This document shows, in pieces, positions 1 through 24,640 of a DNA stretch of 64,000 bases (position 1 is its first letter; each line of letters opens with the position of its first letter). The position numbers were made by a program, and so were the translations under genes. Under the pieces are notes generated by a model. The model did not search any database and had not been told where the DNA came from. It saw only the letters and a list, made by a program, of their open reading frames with translations. This DNA is from Aquila chrysaetos chrysaetos. Taxonomy: Eukaryota > Chordata > Aves > Accipitriformes > Accipitridae. The DNA lies in the NCBI RefSeq assembly GCF_900496995.4, contig NC_044027.1, positions 14,966,743 through 15,030,742 of the forward strand, written 5' to 3'.

Positions 1-14467
<14,467 letters not shown>

Positions 14468-16735
14468 CAGAAGCCAGGTTAAAAAAAAAAATTAAAAAAT
14501 GAATAAATCACAATGGGCCAAAGCCAACTGTGGAGAGGGTAACGTGTGGACTGACAAAGGACTGGGGCGTTCAGGTTAGGGCTGTGCGAAAGACAGACTG
14601 TGAATGGATGCCCCAGCTCCAAAGGGCAGGGCTGTGTTCAAGAGGCACTTTCCACCCTCTTAACTCAGATTCCCTGTGTTTCATATACTTGTAATCGTCT
14701 TATCTGTGGAGTTCTTGCCTTGTGGACTACAAGTCTAAATGCTGATGTCACACCATGCCTTTTTATTAATATTTTATTGTTCTGGACAGATGATTAAGAC
14801 TGAAGCCAGACTGGTGGACACTGAGATGCCATCCTCCTCAGGAGGACTTTCTACTGCATTTTCGTTCCCTCCCTCTGCCCCACTGTACACAAGGATGACT
14901 GTTTGAATAGCAATATACCCACTGCATTTCTTGGGAGAGTTGCAGCACACGTCCCTGGCCCGAGTCTGACATTTACCAGACGTTAATGCGACAGATTTGG
15001 TGCTTGGGTGGGAAGGGGGGAAAATTGTTAATGTAAGGTTTTTTTTGATGACAGAATGCTACAAGTGATGTTTGCCCGAATTATTGCTATGATTCCGCCT
15101 GCTGCCCTTCGTTTCTGTGTTTTCAGTAATTTCTTAATGTTATTGAGCCCAAACGAATTGCTCGGGTTCAAAATATTGCAGACAGCACCCTCTAATGTAG
15201 TGGCACAGGAGCCTGTTTGCAGATCTCCCTTGGTAGCGAAAGAGGACTGGAGAAGGTCTGAGGAAGGATGTGCTGTCACACTCTCGTGATATCTAACATT
15301 AATCGGGCTGGCGTTTGGGGTGGAGGGTTGCAGAGGTCAGGGAGCAGTAGGCTGGTGCTGAGCAAGGCATCGCTCCCTGAAAGACAGGAGGGTTGCAGCA
15401 GGGGGACATAGCTTAGGATGAGCTCAGAGTTACCACTGTGCCTCCAACAGTCATTTCAGCTGAGCTTGCACATCGCAGATGAGCGAGAACTGCTGTTTCT
15501 CTAGTTGAATTTCCAGGGTTTTGTTCTATGAGTGGAGATGGGACCTGGCTTCTGCCCTCCCGTAGAGACCTGTGCTTTGAGGGGCTGTGGTGCCTCCCTT
15601 TCCGTGCCAGTGCTAACTCCCCATGAAGAGCTCAGATGCCAGTACTTTGGGGTTAAAACCGTCACTACCTTCATGCCAGTGTGGTTCCATCCAGCATCAA
15701 ACAAGGATCTGTGAAGACTGCAGATGCTTCTCTTGGGTGCATCTCCTGAGGAAACTGCCACAAAATGCTGACAGCAGGACTCCTGGGCTTCCTTTCCAAG
15801 GTCCTGTGACCTTCCCAACTAATGCAACACAACTGGGAACTAACTGTGACTCGTGAAAATAGTGAAAGAACAAGGTTTAGGGCTATTAACAGTGCAATTT
15901 AACTCCTCTTAACAGTTCCAAACGAGAAAAAAGCATTTTCCATGTCCTGTTCCTCAGTAACTCGTGACCCCTCTTGTGTATCTTAAACACTAATTGCCTT
16001 CAATTGTATTTTATTCTGTTCTCTTTGGAACTGTTTGTTTTGTATATGATTTCTAGTACTTCACTCGTGTGTGTTCACGCCACTTCTCGCCCTCACAAAC
16101 AGCCATGACTTAACACATGACAAATGTTCAAAAGAAAATACACACTTCTGCCACAGGCTGCCTTTAAAAATGTAAAGGAAAAAAAAAAAAAACAACCAAC
16201 CCTTGGACTGTCTCTTTCCTGGAGGTACTGTTTTTACTTTGATAACATATTGTGCCACTATATTATACATTTGTATCTCGTTATTACACACTTTTGTAGA
16301 CTTGTCTTTTTTACAGTGTGTAAATAGCTCTGTCCTTCACCTCTGTGATACTTAAGGGGGTTGTTTCCCCTTTAATTTGGTCCAGTACAGATTGTTTCTG
16401 TACACGACTTTCAATTCTTCCTCCTCTCTTTCTCTATTTTTCATTTTTTTGATTTATTTTTTATTCCAGTCTCTCTTGCGTAGTATATTTAAAAATAAAT
16501 CAATGTTGAGGAAAACCCGTGTTTGTCTGTTAGCAAGGCTTTTGAAACCCAGTTACCTCCCCTTAGACTCCATGTCCGAAAAGAGGGGTTCCCTGTTTGA
16601 GTGGTTCACCGGGGCCCTTCGGCACAGCGGTCTGGTCAGAGCCAGGCAGCAGCACCTTTCCGTGTCCTTTTGATCTGGTTCTGAAAAGTCAGGAGAGAAA
16701 AAAGATGCACAGAATAAAGACTCTGTCATCAGCTC
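14468..16735 (+). other. ABL1: ABL1 3' untranslated region (end estimated)
   Basis: AT-rich non-coding stretch after the stop, about 2.3 kb, similar in size to the human ABL1 3' UTR. Contains AATAAA at 14502-14507 (very close to the stop and probably unused), 16494-16499 and 16713-16718. The last is followed by a GT-rich stretch near 16749-16762, so the main 3' end is placed about 17 bases after it. No other gene is seen here. Confidence 0.7.
16713..16718 (+). terminator. Likely ABL1 polyadenylation signal
   Basis: AATAAA within AGAATAAAGACTCTG, followed about 35 bases on by TGCTGTTGTCTTC, a plausible GU-rich downstream element. A second AATAAA at 16494-16499 could give a shorter transcript. 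Confidence 0.6.
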
Positions 16736-19700
16736 TTTTGAATCAAAGACTGCTGTTGTCTTCAATGAGATTCAAATCAGAGATTTGACTTTTAAACTTT
16801 TCTTCCTTTTAATTGTTTGTATTGGGTAATTCAGCTGCTGTTGTTTTTTCCTCCTCCTCTGCTGTGAAATGACCTGTGAGTTTCTGTCCTCAGAGAGTTC
16901 TGGCTGCTCCCTCCCTCATTTCTGGTTGTCCATCCTTATCTTCTGTTTTCAGAGTACCTTCAGCCTTTCCAGGAAATCTTGAGGGAGGGACATATCCAGG
17001 TACTAAGCAGCCTCTAAAATGAGATACTGCCTTGATTAGTGCAGATGCTGAAGACTAAAAAAGGATGAGAAGGAAACAAGGGCAGATGACAGTGAGTGGT
17101 GTCCCCGAGGTCCCGCAGTTGCTCAGTGATGGTTTAGGGTCATAACCCAGCTCACCCTATTTCTGATCCCCTCAACAAGTCCTTGGTGAAATCTGTCGGT
17201 CCTGGCACAGGGAACTGCTCGCTGGTGGACCATGGGAACAAGGTTTGTCGGAAACCTTGTCTTGCTGTGACGGTGATTGCATTGGGCCGCTTCTAAATGA
17301 GCCTGAAGAAGATGAAAAGAGCAGGAGGATGCTGTTGGCAAGTGTAAGTGCAGTTAATGGTCTGCACTTGGCAAGGCTCGGGCTACTTTTTGGCAAAGTG
17401 GTGGTGTCCGGTGAACGTACACGCAGAGCTACAAGGGGTTCCTGGTTATTCTGTGGTGATGACCCTGGCAAAGATCAATGTCCAGGCTGCTCTTTGTTTA
17501 CAATCTCTAGCATAAAGACTTGAATACAGTGAATAGCTGTGGGCTGAGGGAAGATGGAGAAGCTTAACCTGCCCCTAAATACGATCAGTCCTGGTGATCT
17601 CCATCTCTCCTTGCTTAGGGATGAGTCCATGGTGTCGTGGGAAGGCAGAGGCTGGTTGACCTGGCTGGGGAAAGCCCTGGGATCTGCAGTGGTGGGAGTG
17701 AAAGAGAGGGGATTAAAGGCTAAATTTAGCTGAGTACAGTAGGAGTTGATTTAACAGATCAATGCATTTAACAGTTTGATTGCACCAATTTTCAAGGCTA
17801 TTGAGCTTGAAAGTGAGAGTGCTCTGGGGGAAAAATAGCTGTGTTTGTGTTTTTGTTTTGGTTTTTGTGTCTTTGAAATTACAATGTTCACTCTCTTAAG
17901 TTTTCCTTTAATGTCATCCTGCCTTTTGTGGAGAAGTTGTTTGTCACAAGATGCAGTCAGTGTTTTACACTCTTTCTCAAAAAAAAAAAAAAAAAAAGTT
18001 ATTAAAGATAGGCTGGTGTGGCAGCCTGTCTTGTAGAGATGCTGCTGGACCAGCGGCACTCTCAGGTGTGCGGGAGCATTGCCTGCCCCCAGGGATGATC
18101 GGGGGCCAACTGACAGCCTCTTCCTTGTTTGACGTTAATCCTTTCACGATTGAAAAGAGAGGAAAATATACCTAAGCTCTGTGTCACCTCTGAAGAGAGT
18201 GTTCGTGGCATCGCACGTGCATCTAAAAGCGGGCTGGCAGCGGAGTGGGATGGGCTCGGGAGCTGCTCCTGGTCCGAGGGTGAGGCCTGGCCTGGGCAGG
18301 TTGCTGGGTACGATGCTCCTGGATCAATCTGCTTCTCGGGTCAGTCCTGATGCCTTGACAGTGCTGTCGGGGCCCCTAAAGCTGTGGGGTTTGGGACAGC
18401 CCTGCAAGTCATTTGACTGTTTAGGCTGGGCTCAAAACTGCCCTCCCTGGGAGTGGAGTGCTGCTCGGTGTTTTTTCAACAGTAGATCCAGCTCAGCAGA
18501 AAGTTTACCTGCAAACCAGGCTACTCTGAACTGTTTTCTCGGCAATCGCCCCCCTGTTGAAGGTTATGTGTTTGTCCTAACATCCAGTCTGCTGATAAAG
18601 GTCCTACCTGTGCTCCCAAAGCCGCAGTGCTGAATGACCCAGTTATGATGCATTAGCCTCTTCACGAGTCCCCTGGACGTGATTAAATAGGCCTCTTTCT
18701 CTACAGAGGATCCACTTGGGTTTCTGAGATTTGCTGCTCCTGTTGTGTGTGTTTGTAGTGCTGCGGGTCTGCTCGGGACGGCGGAAAAATGAGGAGCAGC
18801 CTACGGGAATGGAGCAGATGAGTGGAGATGGGGCTGGGGCAAGGACGAGGCTTGTACCCTGGTCAGGGAAGGATAACGGGGTGTTTTATAGAGGGTTCCA
18901 GCAGCGGCGAAGTTGGCAGCACGTGTCTGCATCGGTCCTTGCTGGCTGGGTCCACTGGCCATGTGTAGAAGAATCCAATGCCTACTTGATGCCATCCCTT
19001 TGTGGGCTGTCTTGCGTGGCAGGCGGTCGTGCCGGTGCTCCAGGCAAGTCATCCTGCCCTGTCTACACCCTGCTCTGCCGCCTGCATGGCCATGCTGCAG
19101 TGAATCTGGCTCCTTATGGATCGGTGTGCAGGTTGGTTCTGAGCTCTCTGGCTCTCAAAGGTGTCGGGGGTCTGGGTGTCCCCCTGGGAGCTGCCCCACA
19201 AAGGGACCCAGGAGGGGAGGAATTGGGAGGGGGAATATGTTCCCTTGGGAGGGGGAATATGTTCCCATGGGAGCTGGACGGGAGACACCATGTCCAGCAT
19301 GCAAGGATGGGCTTTCCAGCCTCCTGGGGGTTGCTCCTGGTGTATTCCACCCTCCTTCCTCCCAGACAACACCCCCAAACTTCAGGCAGTTATTTTCCAT
19401 CACTTTTACCACCTCCTCCTCCCCCCCCCCAGCCTCAATCACCAAGGAGCAATAACGAAGAGCCTGGAGCTGCCTTTTCCCGAGCACATCAGCCAAGGGG
19501 TGCTCCAGGGGTGCTGCGACCCCTCGCCTGCCCCACATCGCGGCCTGCCAGGAGCCCCTTTCTTCCCGGCGGGTGAGGGGGGTGATGGCATCGCCCCCAC
19601 AGCACGGAGCTGCCCATCAAGGAGCCCCCCGGGCGTGCGGGCTGAGCCCAGCTCTGTCCCACCTGCCAGGTAAGCTCTGTGGGAAGCACTGGCTTTTACT

Positions 19701-21966
19701 TTTAAATAAGTTATACAGAGGGTTATTGCACTTCAATCAAAGCCTCGTTATATGTGGGGTTTTATCACGCTGCTCTGACCCTGTTCCTCACCTGGACTTG
19801 AGAGCAGGAGCCCAGGCATCCTCCCCAGCCCCAGAATCGCTCAGCAGGTTTCTTTTCCCTTCCCGCAACAGACGGTGCCGCTTTTCCCTGCATCGTGGCA
19901 AAGCCAGGGATTTACCGGCCCTCACTAACCCAGCATTGCTCAAAACTCTTCCCCCTTCCTCCCTCCCATCCCTCCCCCCAACTCCAGCGCAGGGTAAAAT
20001 TGATCAGTGCAGATTTATTGATGGTTTGAACACTCAAAAGAAAGGGAAAAGAAAAAAAAAAAAAGATGTTGCCATAGAAACATCGATAAAGCTCCCGTCT
20101 CCGCGATGTGATCGCTGCGCCTGCGTCCCCCGAACCGGCGGCCTTTGGTGGGGTGGGAGTCGAGATGGATCGGAGGTGGGTTTGGGGGTGCCCGGGGTTG
20201 GGGGCTGCATGGGCTCAGCCACCCCGAGTGCCACCGGGTTTGTTGGTCGCTGCCGTAGTCCCTGCGGTGCAAGATGATGACTGCAGCAGAGATGCAGGGG
20301 AAGGAAAACGCCCTTCATCTCCTTCGCCTTCGCAGCCGGCGCTGTCCTCGTGCGAGGGCCAAACCTTGGCATCGTCCGTATCCCTGCAAATCCGGAGTTC
20401 CTCCCTTTTTGCACCCGTGGGGCTGTGACCCGCGTGTAGCTTCCCCAGGGGAGCCTGCTCCTGTGCCTCCATCACTCCTCCCTAGACCTGCCTGCCCCAC
20501 GGCTGGTGTTTTCCTGCGGGTTCCAGCTTGCCTCCGTTCAGCCTTTGCTTGCGCACCGCTCCTGCTGCGAGAGTAACTCACACCAGCCCCGGCAGCGCCG
20601 TATTAAGTGGTCTGTCTGCTTGATGGATATTACGATGCACCTCTTGGAGCCTGATTCCCCCCCTCCCCGCCCCAAGTCCTGCCACGGTCTTTGATTTTGA
20701 GGGCGCAATTTAGCGCTTGCAAATCATTGCCCTGCTTCATTTTTGTGCCTGCAATGAAATATTAACAGTCATTAGGTGTCTAACTTGCCGTTAGTGCCTG
20801 CAAGCCAGGTAGTTAGACCTCTGATTACTAATACCTTTGCCTGCAGCGGCAGGCACAAAAGCAAATGGCATTGGCGTTGGCAGAACTAAATCTACCCAAA
20901 GGAGAAGGCAATTGCTGTAGAGTGGGGCTTGTCCTTCGCAGCCGTGGCTGTGCTGCCTTTTGGGGCTAGCGATTCTCCCAAGCTGCACCGTTGGCAGCGG
21001 AGGGGACTGGAGAGCAGAAGGACACCGAGCACCCGTTGGTGGTCCCGGGTAGGCGCAGGGGTCCTTGTTTCAGCCCTTCTGCACCCAAGTTTCTGCAGCA
21101 GCTACAGCTGGGAATAGGTGGAGGTGAGGCCAGGAGGGGGTTAGGAAGGGGCAGGCTTTCAGGCAAGTGCTGGGGGGATGTGACGAGGACGCTGAAGGTC
21201 GGTCGTCGCCGTCTCACCCTGGTGAGGACTACGACAGCACCTGAGGTCGGGGGGGTGAGCGGGGCGGTGGGACTGCAGCAGCACTGGTGATGCCAGGGCA
21301 GGTTTCCGTGCTCACGCCAGGGATTTCTAAGGACAAAATTTTCTCGAACCCTGCTGCTCTGGCCTGGTTTGCACGCAGGAGCCGGCTCTTGTAAGTGGCA
21401 TCTTGACACTAAGCAGAATTTGCTGCCGGAGGGACTTTTCCTTAATAGGCAGGAGAGCAGCAACTCTGTGACTCTGCAGAGAGCTCTGAGGGACCTGCTC
21501 CTCCCCGACAGCCCTGCCCTGGCTGGCAGCTACAGGCAAGCCCCAGGGGACTGTCACCACCAGGACTATCCCGCTGTAACCCTTCAACCCTCCAGCCTCG
21601 GCCCCTGGCCTTGCCGGCTCCGCCTGTCCTACTGTGGCATCCCTGCTCTCCGCCTGCGCCGCGGCGCTGGAGACCCAGCGCAGGGCCCTTTCCCTGTGCC
21701 CCAGCAAAGGCCACGCGTGACCGGGGAAGGGACACGGTGGCTTCTTTTTAAGGCACCCTCCTCTTCTTCCATTGCACCGGCTGGAAACAGGGACATGAGA
21801 TCTGGAGCAGGGCTGCAAGTGGAGCAAACGCGGTGTCCCTCCTCCCCAAGGCAATCCCAGCAGCAAACCCCCCCCGATACTCTTTTGTCCGAGCGAACCT
21901 AGGTGAGATGGAAGGGAAGGACGGGACGGGGTGACCCGCAGGAGCTGGGGGGTCGAGTCTGGGCTC
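16736..21966. other. Intergenic region ABL1-QRFP
   Basis: No supported gene. Base composition shifts here from AT-rich to GC-rich. Contains an A run near 17979-17997, a perfect 22-bp tandem duplication (19223-19266), a purine run near 20041-20064, and a moderately AT-rich island near 20590-20900. Open frames up to 281 codons are low-complexity GC-driven frames without family resemblance. The right part presumably includes the QRFP 3' UTR; the nearest minus-strand AATAAA is at 20014-20019, nearly 2 kb beyond the stop, so the QRFP 3' end is unresolved. Confidence 0.7.
19223..19266. repeat. Perfect 22-bp tandem duplication
   Basis: Two adjacent identical 22-bp copies (19223-19244 and 19245-19266), each containing GGGGGAATATGTTCCC. 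Intergenic; no function visible. Confidence 0.9.
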
Positions 21967-22353
21967 TCATCTCCCAAAGCGGAACGTGAAGCCCCCTTTT
22001 TTCCTGTTGTAGCCATTGAGCTCCTCGGCCAGGTTCCCCAGCGTGCCGCTGCGCTTCAACCCTCCCGCCGGCAGCAGCTCGGAGCCCCCTTGCCTGCCCG
22101 GCCGCTGCCCGGTCCCCTCCTTGCCGTAGCCCCGCAGCTCCCGCACGATGCCCAGCAGCGCGCTCGGCTCCTCGCTTCGCCTCCGCTTTGCTCCTGCCCT
22201 CCAGCCGGCACCCAAGTCCTCAAACGCCGCTTCCCAGCTGGGCTTGAGCGGGGTCCCTTCCCCGGGGTGTCCCTGCTCCTGCAGCTCGCTGGGAGGGAAG
22301 CAGGCCCCCAGACTCAGGAGGAAGAGGCAGGACAGCGAGTAGGGTGCTTTCAT
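21967..22353 (-). CDS. QRFP: QRFP (26RFa/43RFa) RFamide neuropeptide precursor
   Basis: Secreted precursor of the pyroglutamylated RFamide peptide, ligand of the G-protein-coupled receptor QRFPR, which in vertebrates acts in hypothalamic control of feeding and arousal. 128 residues in one coding exon. Residues 1-18 form a signal peptide, MKAPYSLSCLFLLSLGAC, matching the human pattern ending LGACF. Lys100-Arg101 is a dibasic cleavage site, releasing residues 102-126 (SGTLGNLAEELNGYNRKK then GGFTFRF); Gly127 is the amide donor, followed by Arg128 and TGA. An internal RKK (117-119) could release the 7-residue GGFTFRF. The N-extended form would begin at Gln88 after Arg87. The frame has an upstream Met (22393-22395), but a splice acceptor (CTTCCCCCAG) ends exactly at the ATG chosen here, and homology begins there. 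The position between ABL1 and FIBCD1 on the minus strand matches human. Confidence 0.95.
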   Translation of the reverse strand: MKAPYSLSCLFLLSLGACFPPSELQEQGHPGEGTPLKPSWEAAFEDLGAGWRAGAKRRRSEEPSALLGIVRELRGYGKEGTGQRPGRQGGSELLPAGGLKRSGTLGNLAEELNGYNRKKGGFTFRFGR

Positions 22354-22616
22354 CTGGGGGAAGCGCAGGAAGGGAAAGACGTGTCGGTAAACCACAGAGC
22401 ATCCTCGGGCAGCAGCTAAAGCAGCAGCAAGGGCTGCCCTCGGCTAGCACGTGTTCCCCATCCCTGCTGCAGCCCCCACAAACCAGCCCCGCCACCCCTA
22501 CACCCTGCAAAAAAACCCTTCCAGCACCCACCACTCCTCCTGCAGCCTCCGCACCAGCACCCGGCTGCAGTGGGGATGCTGGGGGGGGGGGGTGTGTGTG
22601 TCTGAGCTCGCTCTAC

Positions 22617-22651
22617 CTCTCCGCTGCCTCCTTCAGACCCGCTCCCCTTCA
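22617..22651 (-). other. QRFP: Candidate non-coding first exon of QRFP
   Basis: Inference. On the minus strand a donor AGAG|GTAGAG sits at 22617/22616, and a TATA-like box lies about 30 bases before 22651. Splicing to the acceptor just before the QRFP ATG would remove a 263-bp intron and place AGAG before the ATG, giving a purine at -3. No transcript evidence is available. Confidence 0.4.
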
Positions 22652-22674
22652 TCTTTAGCAGCTCTGAGCTCACA

Positions 22675-22681
22675 AATTATA
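22675..22681 (-). promoter_or_regulatory. Candidate TATA box for QRFP
   Basis: Minus strand reads AGCTATAATTTGTG. It lies in otherwise GC-rich sequence, at the right distance from the candidate first exon. A tissue-restricted neuropeptide gene with a TATA promoter would be ordinary. Confidence 0.4.
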
Positions 22682-23555
22682 GCTACTCCCCTGGTTTGCA
22701 GCCAAGAGCCGGGCTTTGCTTGGATGGGGCTGGCTGAGTGGGCTATTAGCCGGGAAGGCTGATGGGCTCCGGAGCCGCCTGCTCCTCTTAGAGGCACTGC
22801 GGGGAGGACTTAAGTGCATTCACCTGAGCCGGCCTTATCTTCCCAATGCGCAGGTCCTACCTGCAGTGCCTGGCTAATGCGAGCGCAGAGGAAGGTGCTC
22901 GACATCCCTCTGCTTTATGGGGCTCGGAGGTGCCCCGCCGACAGCAGGGTCTGCTGAGCAGAGCGGGAGGGAGCGTGGTCCTGGACCGCGTGCAGCAATG
23001 CCGCAGGCACCCGGGGTGACCTTGAGCGCGGGCAGGGCTGCTCTGCCTCCCCTTCGTCCCCCCGCGAAGGCTCGGAAAGGGGAAATGGATTTTTTTTATT
23101 ATTATTTTTATGATTTTCTCCTGGAGATATTGCCTTTAAAGTCATGGCAGGCGATGGGGGCCAGGGTTTCTGCCCTGTGCTTGCAGGGTGGGGGGCTGCT
23201 GTGGGTGCTCCTCGCTCCTGCACTGAACCTAGCTGAGCCTAAGCCCCCGCCTGTCCTCCCCAGCAACCCCCCCACCCGTGGGCTTCGCTTCGGGGTGCTC
23301 CCTGCGTTGTTTCGCACCTTGCCACTGTTCCGCGCTCTCCCCTTTTGCAGCCAGTTGCCCATCGTGGAGCCAAATCGCTGGATGCGGCCAGAGCGGGGGG
23401 CGCCTTCCCAGCACCAGCGATCGGTGCTGCTGAGTCCCGTTTTGGGGTCTGGGGGGTGCTGGTGGGTGCCCTGCCCGCTGCCCCCAGCTGCCTCCCACCA
23501 GCCCTTGCCTCCTCGCTGCCTGTCGAGGCAGGGTGCAAAGCAGGCACCCAGGGGT

Positions 23556-23583
23556 AGACAGACAGACAGACAGACAGACAGAC
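23556..23583. repeat. (AGAC)7 microsatellite
   Basis: Seven tandem AGAC units, 28 bp, in the QRFP-FIBCD1 intergenic region. Confidence 0.95.
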
Positions 23584-24640
23584 GGCCGCCAGCAACTCAC
23601 CTCTCCGCCTCGGACGATGCCCCAATGCCGCCCGTCCTGGACCTGCTCCGTGCCGCCCCGAGCCCGTGCCCGGACTGAGCTGACCAGCTCGCCTCGCCCG
23701 CCGTTAAATACCCACCGGTGCTAATTGCCGTGTCACCCCTCGAGCGCGTGGCCGGCTCGCAGGGCTACGGCTGCAGAGAGCAGAGGCTGGGATCGTGGCG
23801 GGGAGGGGGCCGGAGAGGGGGACGGGGGGCTGGCCGAGCCACCACAATGGGAGCACGGCACCACCGCTGATTAACGAGCCTCCTTCGTTTGCTGCCTCAT
23901 TTGGAGGAGAGGTTGGGTGCGCGCCGTGCTGGAGCTGGCCTTGAGTCACCGGTGGCTGGCGGGGATGCTGGCGGGAGGGAGGGTCTCGTCCGGGGGGCAC
24001 AAGTGTCCCCCACCCCCTCGGCTGGTGCATACTCGTGTGTGGCTGTTAGGGGGGGGGGGGGTCCCAGATATGCGTGCAAGCGTGGTGGGTGCCCAGGCAC
24101 CGGCAGAGACCCCCGCACCCCCAAACCCGCTCAGGGACTGGCCCCGCACACACAAGCCCGAGCGCTTCCCCCATCCGTGGCCGGTGCGCGCAGCCACTGG
24201 TCCTAAAATGTGGTCCCCGACGTCTGGCGCCCGGCTGTCCCCTCCCGGCCCCGTCCTGGCCTGGGGCAGAGCGGGACGTGGGGTGGGCAGCACCCCGCTG
24301 CTCAGCAGGGGCTGGGGGCATTGCTCGATGCTCTGCCCATCGGCGCAGGCCGGGGGGAGCGGGTCCCCTCGGCGCTTAGACCTGCCACCACCCTCTGTCC
24401 CGGCCCCGGGGCCACCCCGAGGTGCCTGGGTTTGGGCTGGAGCCCCCAGGAAGCTTTCGCTGTCCCGCCGGGTCTCCCCAGCCCTCCCCGGCAGTTTTGC
24501 GGAGCGGTTCGGGCAGGCCGAGGCCACGACGGTTCCCGGGGATGCCGTGCCGCGAGCCCGGTGCGAGGGAGGAGCCGTCACCGCGGCGGGTTCCTCCGGC
24601 GACGTCTCCGCGCCACGGGCATGGCCGCCGACGCGCCGGC

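Larger units (their letters stand above)
22354..24640. other. QRFP upstream region and QRFP-FIBCD1 intergenic gap
   Basis: GC-rich. Holds the candidate QRFP promoter and first exon (see separate entries), a G run near 22581-22592, the (AGAC)7 repeat and a G run near 24049-24061. Long open frames on both strands are GC artefacts. Confidence 0.7.

Noticed and set aside
14502-14507. AATAAA just after the ABL1 stop as the main poly(A) signal
   Set aside because: Would leave a 3' UTR of about 50 bases in a gene known for a long one, and a better placed signal exists at 16713.
18731-19576. 281-codon plus-strand open frame between ABL1 and QRFP
   Set aside because: Low-complexity Pro/Gly/Ser composition, equally long frames overlap it in other phases and on the other strand, no family resemblance; GC-driven.
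22354-22395. Upstream Met for QRFP (14 extra residues)
   Set aside because: The stretch is a polypyrimidine tract ending in CAG, that is a splice acceptor, and the signal peptide begins at the second Met.
22917-23678. 253-codon plus-strand open frame upstream of QRFP
   Set aside because: Pro/Ala/Arg-rich, includes the (AGAC)n repeat, no recognisable domain.
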